A program made the translations under genes and the position numbers. This document shows, in pieces, positions 41,001-49,894 of a stretch of DNA of 64,000 nt. Numbering within the stretch: position 1 is the stretch's first letter; the number at the start of each line of letters is the position of its first letter. Source of the stretch: CBDATA01 sp965215615 (GTDB taxonomy: Bacteria > Acidobacteriota > Vicinamibacteria > Marinacidobacterales > Marinacidobacteraceae); NCBI GenBank assembly GCA_965215615.1, contig OZ244068.1, positions 2,418,001 to 2,482,000 of the forward strand, given 5' to 3'. The notes beneath the pieces are model-generated. The model saw only the letters and a program-made list of their open reading frames with translations. It did no database searches and was not told where the DNA came from.

Positions 41001-44000
41001 GGTGAAGGTCACCATCGCGTTCCCGGAGTCCAGGTTCGCGCAGGTCACCCCCGTCGGCAGCGTCGTGGGACACGCCGTCGTGTAGTCCGTGCCTCGCGTC
41101 GCGCCGCCGGTGAAGGTCAGCGGCACCGGCAACGTCTCGCCGTTCACGAGGCCGCGGCCCAGGGTGACGGTGAAAGTCTTCGTCTCGCCCTCCTCGATGT
41201 TCCCGGCGCTCCCCGCGACCGTCACCGTGGTCGCGTCGTCGTCCACCACCGTGACCGTCGCCGCATCCCCGCTCAGGCTGTGATAGTTGTTGTCCCGGGA
41301 GGATGTGCTGTAGGTGACGGACAGTTCCCGACCGATCGGGCTGTCCGTGTTGTCGTCGGTGGCCCGCACCGTCACCGTCTGCGCTGCGCTCCAGGTCGAG
41401 GCGGTGAAAGCGAGCTGCGCGCTGCCGCTGAACGTGTTGCTGCCCGGGCCGGCGAGCTCCAGTCCGGCGGGGGCGGTGACGGTGACCGCGACGTTGTCCG
41501 ACGGCTGGGTGTTCAGCACCACCGTGAAGGTCGCCGTGTCCGAAGTGCTGCCCTCGGTCGCCGTGTCGTCGGTCGTCGCCGTCGTCACGCCCACCGTGTC
41601 GTCGTCCTCCACCGTCACCACAACGTTTCCGGTCACCGAGCCGTAGCCGCCGCCCGACGCGGTGTGCGTCAGCGTCGCGCTGTCGTTCGTCGTGTCGCCG
41701 TCGTTCCCCGCCGACACCGTCACCGTCTGCGCCGTGTTCCAGTCGCCCGTCGTGAAGGTCAACGTGGTCTGGTCGCCATCGTTGTCGGGGTCGGTGTCCA
41801 CCGTCACATCGCCGCTCGCCCCCGCGACCGTCACCGTGACGCTCGCGCTCGGCTCGGTCGCGAGCCGCACCGTGTAGGTGCCGCTGCCGCCCTCCGTCAC
41901 CGTCAGACTCGTCGGGTTCAAGGTCAGGCCCGGCGTGTCGTTGTCGGTCACCGTCACCTCCACGTTCCCGGTCACCGAGCCGTAGCCGCCGCCCGACGCG
42001 CTGTGCGTCAGCGTCGCGCTGTCGTTCGCGGTGTCGTCGTCCTCGTCCGCCGACACCGTCACCGTCTGCGCCGTGTTCCAGTCGCCCGTCGTGAAGCTCA
42101 ACGTGGTCTGGTCGCCATCGTTGTCGGGGTCGGTGTCCACCGTCACATCGCCGCTCGCCCCCGCGACCGTCACCGTGACGCTCGCGCTCGGCTCGGTCGC
42201 GAGCCGCACCGTGTAGGTGCCGCTGCCGCCCTCCGTCACCGTCAGACTCGTCGGGTTCAAGGTCAGGCCCGGCGTGTCGTTGTCGGTCACCGTCACCACC
42301 ACGTTCCCGGTCACCGAGCCGTAGCCGCCGCCCGCCGCGGTGTGCGTCAGCGTCACCTCGTCGTTCACCCCGTCGTTGTCCTCGCCCGCCGTCACCGTCA
42401 CCGTCTGCGCCGTGCTCCAGGTGGTGGTCGTGAAGCTCAACGTGCTCTGGTTGCCGGGCATGGTGGAGTTGGTGTCCACCGTCACATCGGTACTGCTCGT
42501 GCCCGTGACCGTCACCGTCACGTTCCCCGTCGGCAGGGTCGCGAGCCGCACCGTGTAGGTGCCGCTGCCGCCTTCCATCACCGTCAGCGCGGTCGGATCG
42601 AACACCAGGCCCGGCGCATCGTCGTCGGTCACCGTCACCACCACGTTGTCGCCGGTGAGCCCGGCGTAGTCGCCGCCCGACGCGCTGTGTGTCAGCGTCG
42701 CGCTGTCGTTCGTCGTGTCGCCGTCCTCATCCGCCGACACCGTCACCGTCTGCGCCGTGTTCCAGTCGCCGGTGGTGAAGGTCAGCGTGTTCTGGTCGTT
42801 GGGCGTGCTGGTGTCGGTGTCCACCGTCACATCGCCGCTCGCCCCCCCGACCGTCACCGTCACCGTGGCCGTCGGCTGCGATGCCAGCGCCACCGTGTAC
42901 GTCCCGCTGCCGCCCTCGGCCACCGTCAGCGTGGTCGCGCTCAATACCAGTCCGACCGAGTCGTCGATCGTCAGGTCCACGTTCCCGGTGCCCGCAGCTC
43001 CGCCGCCCACGTTCGTCGCGCTCCCCGGCGACCCGAAACCGACCCGCACCGCCTCATCCGCGCCGTCGGTGTCCGTCCCCGCAGTCGGCGTGAAGGTCAG
43101 CGTCGCCACCTGCACCGTGTTCGTGTCGTGCCCCGTGAACGTCACCACCGGCGATGCCGTGTCCAGACCGGTCGCCGTCACCCCGGTGCCCGACACCGCC
43201 ACCGTGAAGTCTTCCGGCGTCGAAGCGTCCCCGTCCGGCAGACGCGCGCCCGTCGTCGTGCTCAGGCCCACCCCATAGACCAGCGTCTCCCCAGCGTACA
43301 GCCGCCGGCCCAGCGTCACCGCCGCCACCGCCGTATCCGACGTGTCTTCCTCGGTCATCGACATATCCGTCGAGCTCAACGCCAGCGACGTGCGCTCGTT
43401 GTCCTCGATCAGGAAGCTGCCCGAAGAGGCCGACGAAGACACCGTGTAGCCCGTCTGCGAACAACTCGAATCCGACGGTGCCACCACCGTCATCGTCACC
43501 AGGCTGTTGCGGTCGTCCACGTTGTTGTCCGTCCAACTGATCGCCGGGTAGTCCACGGTCGCGTTGCCGCCGGTGATCGTCACCGTCTTCGCACCCTCGG
43601 CGGATGCCGCCACCCGGTCCACCCCGGTCTCCGCGATGCTCACGCACACCGTCAGGTCCGTCGCCGGCGTCGGCGAGGCCGATACCCGGAACTGCACCGG
43701 AATCGTGCCGAGGGCCACATCCTCGGCCAAAAGCAGCGCCCCGCCCGGAGTCACCGACAGGCTCTCGCCCCGCACGATCGCCACCGACACCTCCGGGGGG
43801 GCCGGGGTCGCGGACACCGTGTCCGACATCGCGCCCAGCACCGTGTTGTTGACCGCGCGGACCTGGAAACTGTAGGCCGTGCCGTTCGTCAACCCCGTCA
43901 CCGCATAGCTCGCGGTGGTGCTGCCGGTCGCCGCCCACGCCCCCCAGACGACGGGCGAACCCGTCCCCCGGCGCACCTCGTACCCGGTGATCGTGCCGCT

Positions 44001-45923
44001 CGGGGCGGTCCAGCTCAAATCAACCCGGGTGTTGCCCGCCGTCGCCGTCAGGCCCGTCGGCGCGGCGGGGCCGGCCGGGTTCAGCGGCGTCGCGGTCGCG
44101 GAGGCCGATGCGAAGCTTTGGATACTCCCGACCCGGGCCCTGATCTGGAAGGTGTATTCCGTGCCGTCGGTCAGGCCCGTCACCGTGTAGCTGGTGGTGT
44201 CGGCATCGCTTCCGGGAATAGGGACCGACGTCCAAGTGCCGCCTGAGCGGATTAGGTATTCGTAGGAGGTGATGGTGTCGTCGTCCGGATCGGTCCAGCT
44301 CAGATCAACCTCGCCGCTCGCGTCGCCCGTCGTGGCCGTCAAACCCGTCGGTCTGGCCGGTGGGCGGTTCGGCGACTCGCTCACCGTGTCCGACATCGCG
44401 CCGAACTCCGTCCCGGCCACCGCACGGATCTGGAAGCTGTACTCGGTGCCGTTCGTGAGTCCGTCGATGGCCCTAGTCGTAGTGGTGGCATCGCTCGTCG
44501 CGAAATCCGTCCATCCCCCCCAGCTCACGGGATCGCCCGTCCCCTGGCGGTACTGGTACTTCGTGATGTCGCTGTTTTTCGGATCGGTCCAGCTCAGGGT
44601 GACCAGCTGGTTGCCCGCCGTCGCCGTCAGGCCCGTCGGCTTGGCGGGGCCGGCCGGGTTCAGCGGCGTCGCGGTCGCGGAGGCCGATGCGAAGCTTTGG
44701 ATACTCCCGACCCGGGCCCTGATCTGGAAGGTGTATTCCGTGCCGTCGGTCAGGCCCGTCACCGTGTAGCTGGTGGTGTCGGCATCGCTTCCGGGAATAG
44801 GGACCGACGTCCAAGTGCCGCCTGAGCGGATTAGGTATTCGTAGGAGGTGATGGTGTCGTCGTCCGGATCGGTCCAGCTCAGATCAACCTCGCCGCTCGC
44901 GTCGCCCGTCGTGGCCGTCAAACCCGTCGGTCTGGCCGGTGGGCGGTTCGGCGACTCGCTCACCGTGTCCGACATCGCGCCGAACTCCGTCCCGGCCACC
45001 GCACGGATCTGGAAGCTGTACTCGGTGCCGTTCGTGAGTCCGTCGATGGCCCTAGTCGTAGTGGTGGCATCGCTCGTCGCGAAATCCGTCCATCCCCCCC
45101 AGCTCACGGGATCGCCCGTCCCCTGGCGGTACTGGTACTTCGTGATGTCGCTGTTTTTCGGATCGGTCCAGCTCAGGGTGACCAGCTGGTTGCCCGCCGT
45201 GGCCGTCAGGCCCGTCGGTTTGGCGGGGCCGGCCGGGTTCAGCGGCGTCGCGGTCGCGGAGGCCGATGCGGAGCTGACGATACTCCCGACCAGGGCGACG
45301 ATCCGGAATTCGTATTCCGTGCCGTCGGTCAGGCCCGTCACCGTGTAGCTGGTGGTGTCGGCATCGCTTGCGGGAATAGGGTCTGACATCCAAAGGCCGC
45401 CGCCTACACGGAATTGGTATGAGTAGGAGGTGATGGTGTCGTCGTCCGGATCGGTCCAGCTCAGATCAACCTCGCCGCTCGCGTCGCCCGTCGTGGCCGT
45501 CAACCCCGTCGGCCTGGCCGGTGGGCGGTTCGGTGTCTCGCTCACCGTGTCCGACATCGCGCCGAACATCGTCCCGGCCACCGCACGGATCTGGAAGCTG
45601 TACTCGGTGCCGTTCGTGAGTCCGTCGATGGCCCTAGTCGTAGTGGTGGCATCGCTCGTCGCGAAATCCGTCCATCCCCCCCAGCTCACGGGATCGCCCG
45701 TCCCCTGGCGGTACTGGTACTTCGTGATGTCGCTGTTTTTCGGATCGGTCCAGCTCAGGGTGACCTGCCGGTTGCCCGCCGTGGCCGTCAGGCCCGTCGG
45801 TTTGGCCGGCGCTGACTGCGCCTCCGCCACCGCCGCCGGAATCAGCAGCAGCGGCAGCAGCAAAAACGCACGGAACCGGCACCCCATCGGAGTCGACGGA
45901 CCGCCCGCCAGACGCGAGAACAA
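38022..45923 (-). CDS. giant FN3/Calx-beta autotransporter-like surface protein
   Basis: The 2633-aa protein has a signal peptide (FRAFLLLPLLLIPAAVAEAQ); seven fibronectin type III domains to about residue 710, arranged as alternating pairs; a long run of roughly ten Calx-beta-like modules with repeated LTVTEGGSGTYTVRLAT, WNTAQTVTVSA and VTVTDDD blocks; a Pro/Asp/Gly-rich hinge near residue 1810; two further Calx-beta modules; and a C-terminal autotransporter barrel from about residue 2260 ending in W (FGVEATVRW). An adhesin or host/surface-interaction role is inferred. The track start is TTG at 45923; the ATG at 45887 (MGCRFRAFLLL) gives a better signal peptide. A 20-nt homopolymer lies 23-43 nt upstream of the TTG. 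The gene is isolated from operons on both sides. Confidence 0.88.
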   Translation of the reverse strand: MFSRLAGGPSTPMGCRFRAFLLLPLLLIPAAVAEAQSAPAKPTGLTATAGNRQVTLSWTDPKNSDITKYQYRQGTGDPVSWGGWTDFATSDATTTTRAIDGLTNGTEYSFQIRAVAGTMFGAMSDTVSETPNRPPARPTGLTATTGDASGEVDLSWTDPDDDTITSYSYQFRVGGGLWMSDPIPASDADTTSYTVTGLTDGTEYEFRIVALVGSIVSSASASATATPLNPAGPAKPTGLTATAGNQLVTLSWTDPKNSDITKYQYRQGTGDPVSWGGWTDFATSDATTTTRAIDGLTNGTEYSFQIRAVAGTEFGAMSDTVSESPNRPPARPTGLTATTGDASGEVDLSWTDPDDDTITSYEYLIRSGGTWTSVPIPGSDADTTSYTVTGLTDGTEYTFQIRARVGSIQSFASASATATPLNPAGPAKPTGLTATAGNQLVTLSWTDPKNSDITKYQYRQGTGDPVSWGGWTDFATSDATTTTRAIDGLTNGTEYSFQIRAVAGTEFGAMSDTVSESPNRPPARPTGLTATTGDASGEVDLSWTDPDDDTITSYEYLIRSGGTWTSVPIPGSDADTTSYTVTGLTDGTEYTFQIRARVGSIQSFASASATATPLNPAGPAAPTGLTATAGNTRVDLSWTAPSGTITGYEVRRGTGSPVVWGAWAATGSTTASYAVTGLTNGTAYSFQVRAVNNTVLGAMSDTVSATPAPPEVSVAIVRGESLSVTPGGALLLAEDVALGTIPVQFRVSASPTPATDLTVCVSIAETGVDRVAASAEGAKTVTITGGNATVDYPAISWTDNNVDDRNSLVTMTVVAPSDSSCSQTGYTVSSSASSGSFLIEDNERTSLALSSTDMSMTEEDTSDTAVAAVTLGRRLYAGETLVYGVGLSTTTGARLPDGDASTPEDFTVAVSGTGVTATGLDTASPVVTFTGHDTNTVQVATLTFTPTAGTDTDGADEAVRVGFGSPGSATNVGGGAAGTGNVDLTIDDSVGLVLSATTLTVAEGGSGTYTVALASQPTATVTVTVGGASGDVTVDTDTSTPNDQNTLTFTTGDWNTAQTVTVSADEDGDTTNDSATLTHSASGGDYAGLTGDNVVVTVTDDDAPGLVFDPTALTVMEGGSGTYTVRLATLPTGNVTVTVTGTSSTDVTVDTNSTMPGNQSTLSFTTTTWSTAQTVTVTAGEDNDGVNDEVTLTHTAAGGGYGSVTGNVVVTVTDNDTPGLTLNPTSLTVTEGGSGTYTVRLATEPSASVTVTVAGASGDVTVDTDPDNDGDQTTLSFTTGDWNTAQTVTVSADEDDDTANDSATLTHSASGGGYGSVTGNVEVTVTDNDTPGLTLNPTSLTVTEGGSGTYTVRLATEPSASVTVTVAGASGDVTVDTDPDNDGDQTTLTFTTGDWNTAQTVTVSAGNDGDTTNDSATLTHTASGGGYGSVTGNVVVTVEDDDTVGVTTATTDDTATEGSTSDTATFTVVLNTQPSDNVAVTVTAPAGLELAGPGSNTFSGSAQLAFTASTWSAAQTVTVRATDDNTDSPIGRELSVTYSTSSRDNNYHSLSGDAATVTVVDDDATTVTVAGSAGNIEEGETKTFTVTLGRGLVNGETLPVPLTFTGGATRGTDYTTACPTTLPTGVTCANLDSGNAMVTFTGPSTGTTSRTVTLTLTAATDNTAETGGETVMIGLGTLSASSGTGLGGGASGTGSLSFSITDPSATDTTVPTLSISGVPGTISTRAAFTANFTFSESVTDFDTNDITVTGGSKGTLSGSGRSYRMQITPTGGVNVVVTVRRNAATDGTNRGPAAAVSRTATWRAPSPPPQQPPAEEDDDDPPSSGGGGGGGGSTPSLPSASLSAVSVSAGQMVIEGGEALFRITASPVPSDEITVRVRVSATGDFVDGALLGERLVTLSASAPTASLRVTTTDDKVNEADGTVTVTVLAGGGYTLSQTSASLAVTDDDTPALVLTPETLTVDEGDSGNYRVALATEPAGDVTVSIAGTGEVTTAQNTLTFTAENWSTAQPVTVSAGQDADAADDRARLDHRASGGGYDSVTGSVTVTVTDDDTPGLILTPAALTLAEGASASYTVALATEPTGNVTVSIAGTGDVTVDRSTLSFTARNWSAAQTVTAFAARDEDVANDSATLAHHARGGDYSSVTGSVEVTVTDAGAAVVSAHLARFGRTVAEQALDGIAGRLRAPRTAGMQKTLAGPRLNVPREGDTAQGTMHAEARRTGFENEYESQSRDLLHLPNAREMLLGSSFTLTTQEAEGTGGSFAFWGRASANRFDGATNDGATAIGLDGEVLTGLVGADYARGDWLFGLALTHSLSEGGYTSEGANAGKVDASLTAALPYLSLQANPRLKLWGAGGYGIGEVTLKTGGASYRADTDWTMAAAGVRGDLLDAAGNRPAVAVIGDGLWMRSTSDEIAALSTADTFVTRLRLGVEASYDFSFDGMGDLTPRVEAGARHDGGDAETGAGMDLGVGINWKAPVFGLSLDVAGRMLILHENEDFADRGISAAVVFDPSPESERGPSLSLRQAIGGSADGGIEALFATTTPLGDGGQIGSGAGMRRTLETAYGFSAFGGRFTASPHAEVDFTERARDYALGWRFVPHKLASDLAFGIKATRREGETLAPVHVFGVEATVRW
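44064..45803. repeat. three 579-582-bp tandem repeats encoding FN3 domain pairs
   Basis: Units at 44064-44642, 44643-45221 and 45222-45803 each encode two FN3 domains (193-194 residues). The first two differ very little over their full length, while the third diverges in the stretch around 45250-45430. Such near-identity is a signature of recent duplication or ongoing gene conversion. Confidence 0.85.
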
Positions 45924-45946
45924 GGCTCTCAGCCCGCCCCATTTTC

Positions 45947-45966
45947 GGGGGGGGGGGGGGGGGGGG
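45947..45966. repeat. homopolymeric G20 tract upstream of the surface-protein gene
   Basis: Twenty consecutive G (C on the coding strand) lie just upstream of the autotransporter start. As sequenced, a TTG-started frame entering from 45984 reads through the tract in a different frame. A tract of 19 or 22 would join it to the surface-protein frame, with no intervening stop. The tract could also change promoter spacing. Homopolymer length is often mis-assembled, so the exact count is uncertain. Confidence 0.85.
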
Positions 45967-46150
45967 TAATGCTGGCGCTAGCAAGCCGCCCCGCGACGCG
46001 CAAGCCGCCCGAACGCCTCATTCTGCTCAATGCCTCTCTCTTTTGGCCACACCCCCAAGCATAGAGACCCGACACCGCCAGTCGGAGAGAAGGTTATCTC
46101 AAGCCCAGGAGCCCACGCAACCGGGAGGAGCCGGCGATCGCGGGACGGCC

Positions 46151-47431
46151 TCAGGCGGCGAGAAGGATCGAATCCTCCCGGTCGGGTCCGGTGGAGACCA
46201 TGGTGATCGGGATTCCGGAGAGTTCTTCGAGGACATCGAGATAGCGGCGGGCGGCAGGGGGCAGGTCGGCGAGCCGGCGGATGCCCCGGGTGGGACGATC
46301 CCAGCCGGGCAGCGAGCGGAACTCCGGCTCGCAGCGGGCGAGCGCGTCCGGTTCGCCGGGAAAGTCGGTGATCCTTTCGCCATCGAGCCGGTAACCCACC
46401 CCGACGAGGACCTGATCGAGGCCGTCGAGCACGTCCAGCTTGGTGAGGGCGATCTCGTCGATCCCGTTGACCCGGCGGGCGTAGCGGAGCACCACGCTGT
46501 CGAACCAGCCGCAGCGGCGCGGACGGCCGGTGGAGGCTCCGAATTCCCGTCCCCGCTTCCGGATCGCCTGGCCGATGCCCTTGTCCATCGCGGTGGGAAG
46601 CGGGCCTTCTCCCACCCGGGTCTGGTAGGCCTTCGCCACTCCGAGAACCCGGCCGATCGCCTGGGGGCCGACTCCGGCCCCGACCGCCGCTGCCGCCGCC
46701 ACCGCGCTCGAGGAGGTGACGAACGGATAGGTGCCGTGATCCACATCGAGAAGCGCCGCCTGGGCCCCCTCGAAAAGCACCGACTCCCCCGCCTCAAGCG
46801 TCTCGTGGATGAGCAGCGAGGTGTCGCGGACGAGCGGCAGGATCCGGCCGGCGAAGCCGTCCAGCAGGGCACGGGTTTCCGCAACTTCGACTGCTTCCCG
46901 CGTCTCGTCCCAGCCGAGCAGCCGGGAGCGCATCCCGATCAGGTGGCGGAGCCTTTGGTCCCGGTTGTCCGGGTAGCGAAGGTCGCCGAGGCGAAGTCCC
47001 CGGCGGCCCACCTTGTCTTCGTAGGCCGGGCCGATGCCGCGCCCGGTGGTCCCGATGCGGCGTCCGGCAAGCCGCGACTCTTCCTCGGCCTCGACGGCGC
47101 GGTGGATCGGCAGGATGATCTGCGCCCGGTCGGAGAGCACCAGATCGCGGGCCGGATCGAGGCCGGCAGCTTCGAGTTTCGCCATCTCGTCGAGAAGCGC
47201 CCGGGGGTCCACGACGCACCCGTTGCCGACGATGGAGCGGACCCCTTCGTGGAGCACCGCGGAAGGAAGGAGATGAAGGATGACCGAGCGCCCGGAAACG
47301 ACCACCGTGTGGCCGGCGTTGTGTCCCCCGCCGAAGCGGACCACGCTGTGGAAGCGGGGCGCGAGCAGGTCCACGAACTTGCCCTTGCCCTCGTCCCCCC
47401 ACTGGGTTCCGACGACAGCGAGGCCGGGCAC
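46151..47431 (-). CDS. purA: adenylosuccinate synthetase
   Basis: PurA (426 aa) joins IMP and aspartate using GTP, the first step from IMP to AMP. Motifs: VVGTQWGDEGKGKFVDLLA (P-loop and catalytic Asp), GGHNAGHTVV, GTTGRGIGPAYEDKVGRRGLRLGD, LFEGAQAALLDVDHGTYPFVTSS and EFGASTGRPRRCGWFD. Length and order are standard. The 227 nt between this stop and the giant surface gene contain only the G20 tract and no other recognisable signal. The start at 47431 is 32 nt downstream of the TlpA-like gene. Confidence 0.96.
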   Translation of the reverse strand: MPGLAVVGTQWGDEGKGKFVDLLAPRFHSVVRFGGGHNAGHTVVVSGRSVILHLLPSAVLHEGVRSIVGNGCVVDPRALLDEMAKLEAAGLDPARDLVLSDRAQIILPIHRAVEAEEESRLAGRRIGTTGRGIGPAYEDKVGRRGLRLGDLRYPDNRDQRLRHLIGMRSRLLGWDETREAVEVAETRALLDGFAGRILPLVRDTSLLIHETLEAGESVLFEGAQAALLDVDHGTYPFVTSSSAVAAAAAVGAGVGPQAIGRVLGVAKAYQTRVGEGPLPTAMDKGIGQAIRKRGREFGASTGRPRRCGWFDSVVLRYARRVNGIDEIALTKLDVLDGLDQVLVGVGYRLDGERITDFPGEPDALARCEPEFRSLPGWDRPTRGIRRLADLPPAARRYLDVLEELSGIPITMVSTGPDREDSILLAA

Positions 47432-47463
47432 GCCGTTTCCTTCGCGACCGGACCCAAAGAGGC

Positions 47464-47964
47464 CTATTCGAGGCCGAGCAGGCCGCGGACTTCTTCTTCG
47501 AGCCGCCCGGGCGTCCGCTCCGGATTGAAACCGATGTGGCGGGTCCGGATCACCCCGTCGCGATCCGTGATGTAGGTCGTCGGCATGGCGAAGATGCGAA
47601 ACGCCTCGTCGGCTTCGGCGGTCGAGAGGAGGTTGAGGTAACTCACCCCGCGGTCCTCGAGATAGGCGCGCACCTCTTCGATCGGCGGAGTGCGGTCATC
47701 CACGTGGAGGCCCACCACCACCAGGCCCTCTTCGCGGTACCGGTCCTGAAGCTCCTGATAGAACGGCAGCGACTCCACGCAGGGACCGCACCACACCGCC
47801 CAGAAGTCGTAGAGGACCACCTTGCCGGGGAAGTCGCTGACCGAAACCGCTTCGCCGTCGAGATTCGGGAGAGCGATTTCCGGCGCGGGCTCCCCGATCA
47901 CACCGCGCGGCTGCGCCCCCGTGAGAGCAAGACCGGACAGCAGCAGGACGAAGGCGAATCTCAC
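47464..47964 (-). CDS. TlpA-like exported thioredoxin-fold protein
   Basis: The 166-aa protein has a signal peptide or membrane anchor (FAFVLLLSGLALTGAQ) followed by a TlpA/ResA-type thioredoxin fold: GEPAPEIALPNLDGEAVSVSDFPGKVVLYDFWAVWCGPC with the CGPC active site near residue 63, VVVGLHVDD, and the cis-Pro segment AMPTTYITDRDG. Members reduce disulfides in the periplasm, for example during cytochrome c maturation. The GTG at 47964 overlaps the trxB stop by GTGA, so a cytoplasmic thioredoxin reductase and a periplasmic thioredoxin-like protein are co-expressed; no CcdA/DsbD linker is in the window. Confidence 0.9.
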   Translation of the reverse strand: MRFAFVLLLSGLALTGAQPRGVIGEPAPEIALPNLDGEAVSVSDFPGKVVLYDFWAVWCGPCVESLPFYQELQDRYREEGLVVVGLHVDDRTPPIEEVRAYLEDRGVSYLNLLSTAEADEAFRIFAMPTTYITDRDGVIRTRHIGFNPERTPGRLEEEVRGLLGLE

Positions 47965-48926
47965 GCGGACGAGTCCTGCTCCGCGAGCCAGCGCTCGCAG
48001 GCGATGGCCGCCATGCATCCGGTTCCGGCGGCGGTGACCGCCTGCCGGTAGGTCGGATCCATGACATCGCCGCAGGCATGCACCCCTTCGACCGAGGTGG
48101 TGGTGGCACCGGGGTCCACCCGGATGTATCCGACCGGGTCCAGGTCGAGCTGGCCGCGGAAGAGCTCGGTGTTCGGGACGTGGCCGATCGCGAGGAAAAG
48201 CGCCCCCACCGCGAGACGGGATTCCGCGCCGTTCCGGACACCCCGGAGCCGCAGCCCGGTCACCCCGTCGTCGTCGCCGAGCACTTCTTCGACCACCGTG
48301 TCCCAGAGGAAACGGATCTTCGGGTGGTCCATCGCCCGCCGGGCCATGATCCGGGAGGCCCGGAGCTCGTCGCGACGGTGGATGATGTGGACAGCCGTGG
48401 CGAACCGGGTCAGGAAGAGCGCCTCCTCCATCGCGGTGTCGCCTCCTCCCACCACCGCGATCTCGCGGCCGCGGTAGAGCGCGCCGTCGCAGGTGGCGCA
48501 GGCCGAAACGCCCCGGTTCAGGAACTCCTGCTCGGAGGGAAGGCCGAGCCAACGGGCCCGGGCACCGGTGGCGACGATCAGCGCCTCGCCGAAAAACGCC
48601 CGGTCTCCGGCCTCGACCCGGAAAGGCCGCGACGAGAGATCCACCGCGGTCGCGTCTATCTGGTGGATTTCGGTGCCGAAGCGCTCCGCCTGGCGGCGGA
48701 ACAGGTCCATCAACTCGACCCCGGTGATGCCGTCGGGAAACCCGGGGTAGTTCTCCACATCGGTGGTGAGCATGAGCTGGCCGCCGGGGAGGCCGATATC
48801 CGGATCGAGCCCGGACCCCGAGAGCAGCACCGGCTTCAGTTCGGCGCGGGAGGCGTAAAGCGCGGCGGTGTAGCCCGCCGGGCCGCTGCCCACGATGAGA
48901 ATGCGCGAAGCGGTTTCCGCGGGCAT
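47961..48926 (-). CDS. trxB: thioredoxin reductase
   Basis: TrxB (321 aa) transfers electrons from NADPH through FAD to thioredoxin. It shows ILIVGSGPAGYTAALYASRA at the N-terminus, GVSACATCDGALYRG with the CATC redox pair (about residues 138-141), the NADPH fold IAVVGGGDTAMEEALFL, ATSVEGVHACGDVMD and a C-terminal AAGTGCMAAIACERWL. A one-residue exception from the usual layout is Ser in GVSAC. It is upstream of the TlpA-like gene with a 4-nt overlap and 24 nt downstream of rsmA. Confidence 0.95.
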   Translation of the reverse strand: MPAETASRILIVGSGPAGYTAALYASRAELKPVLLSGSGLDPDIGLPGGQLMLTTDVENYPGFPDGITGVELMDLFRRQAERFGTEIHQIDATAVDLSSRPFRVEAGDRAFFGEALIVATGARARWLGLPSEQEFLNRGVSACATCDGALYRGREIAVVGGGDTAMEEALFLTRFATAVHIIHRRDELRASRIMARRAMDHPKIRFLWDTVVEEVLGDDDGVTGLRLRGVRNGAESRLAVGALFLAIGHVPNTELFRGQLDLDPVGYIRVDPGATTTSVEGVHACGDVMDPTYRQAVTAAGTGCMAAIACERWLAEQDSSA

Positions 48927-48950
48927 GGGCGGCCGGAGACTAGCACGGGG

Positions 48951-49802
48951 TCATGAGCCGGCTGTGATTCGCGAAATCGCGGCGAAATCCTCCACCCGGA
49001 GCTCACCGGGACGGAGTCCGGGAGCGATCCGAAGCTCCTCCCGCGCCGCCTCGACCCGCCCGGCGAGCGTCTGGTCGGGCAAGCGCTGGATGCAGTTCCC
49101 GAGCGTCTTCCGCCGATGGGCGAAGAGGCCGCGGACCAGCCGGCGGAAGTGGTCGGGGTCGCCCACCGGCGGGGGGTCTTTCCGGGGAGTCAGGCGCACC
49201 ACTTCCGCGACCACCCGCGGACGGGGGCGAAAGGCGGCGGGGTGGATCCGGAAACAGGACTCGGCCTCGAGACACTGGCCGACCACCACGCCGAGCGCGC
49301 CGTAATCCGGGTCGCCGGGGCGGGCGAGCACCCGGGCGGCGACTTCCCGCTGGAAACCGAGGGTCATCGGGCGGAAGAGGGGGTCCCCATCCGGGAGCAG
49401 CCGCAGGAGCAGGACCGAAGCCACCGAAAACGGCAGGTTCCCGACGAGCGGTACCGGGGCGGGAACCTCCGCTTCTTCGAGCGTGGCGGCGAGATCGAGC
49501 CGGAGAACGTCTCCCGTGACCACCCGGAGGCGGGAAGCGAGGCCGAGGCGGTCTGCCTTTTCCTCGACCACCCGGCCGAGCCGGGGATCCAGTTCGATGG
49601 CCAGAACCCGCGCGCCCGCTTCGAGAAGCGGCAGGGTCAGCGCTCCCTTGCCCGGGCCGATCTCGACGACCGCACCGGGTTCTTCTCCGGCGAGTGCCGC
49701 GGCGGCGAACCGGCGCGCCACCCCCCGGTCGTGGAGGAAGTTCTGCCCCCTGGCGCGGGTGGGGAAGAACGGAGTCTCCGCGCCCCCTTCCGCCTGGCTC
49801 AT
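48951..49802 (-). CDS. rsmA: 16S rRNA adenine dimethyltransferase
   Basis: RsmA/KsgA (283 aa) dimethylates A1518 and A1519 of 16S rRNA. Blocks: RARGQNFLHDRGVARRF, motif I VVEIGPGKGALTLPLLEAG, AIELDPRLGRVVEE, GDVLRLDLA, and the catalytic LVGNLPFSVASVLL (NLPF, usually NLPY). The C-terminal helical domain carries RGLFAHRRKTLGNCI. The ATG at 49802 is preceded by a longer frame with no family similarity, so it is the sensible start. It lies divergently to the small exported protein, with a 92-nt gap that must contain both promoters. Confidence 0.95.
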   Translation of the reverse strand: MSQAEGGAETPFFPTRARGQNFLHDRGVARRFAAAALAGEEPGAVVEIGPGKGALTLPLLEAGARVLAIELDPRLGRVVEEKADRLGLASRLRVVTGDVLRLDLAATLEEAEVPAPVPLVGNLPFSVASVLLLRLLPDGDPLFRPMTLGFQREVAARVLARPGDPDYGALGVVVGQCLEAESCFRIHPAAFRPRPRVVAEVVRLTPRKDPPPVGDPDHFRRLVRGLFAHRRKTLGNCIQRLPDQTLAGRVEAAREELRIAPGLRPGELRVEDFAAISRITAGS

Positions 49803-49894
49803 GTTCCGCTCCCCCGTAACGATAGAGAGCGGGGGTCGTTTGCGATCCGGGAAACATGCAGACAGACTGCGGGCGAGCATCCGGAGGCAGCACG

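Noticed and set aside
39519..44246. 1575-aa plus-strand open frame opposite the giant surface gene
   Set aside because: It is the antisense shadow of the repetitive high-GC coding strand: Arg/His-rich, with no domain. The minus-strand frame has signal peptide, FN3, Calx-beta and barrel.
44269..45348. Repeated 166-aa plus-strand frames suggesting duplicated genes
   Set aside because: They are the complements of the duplicated FN3 units, not independent genes.
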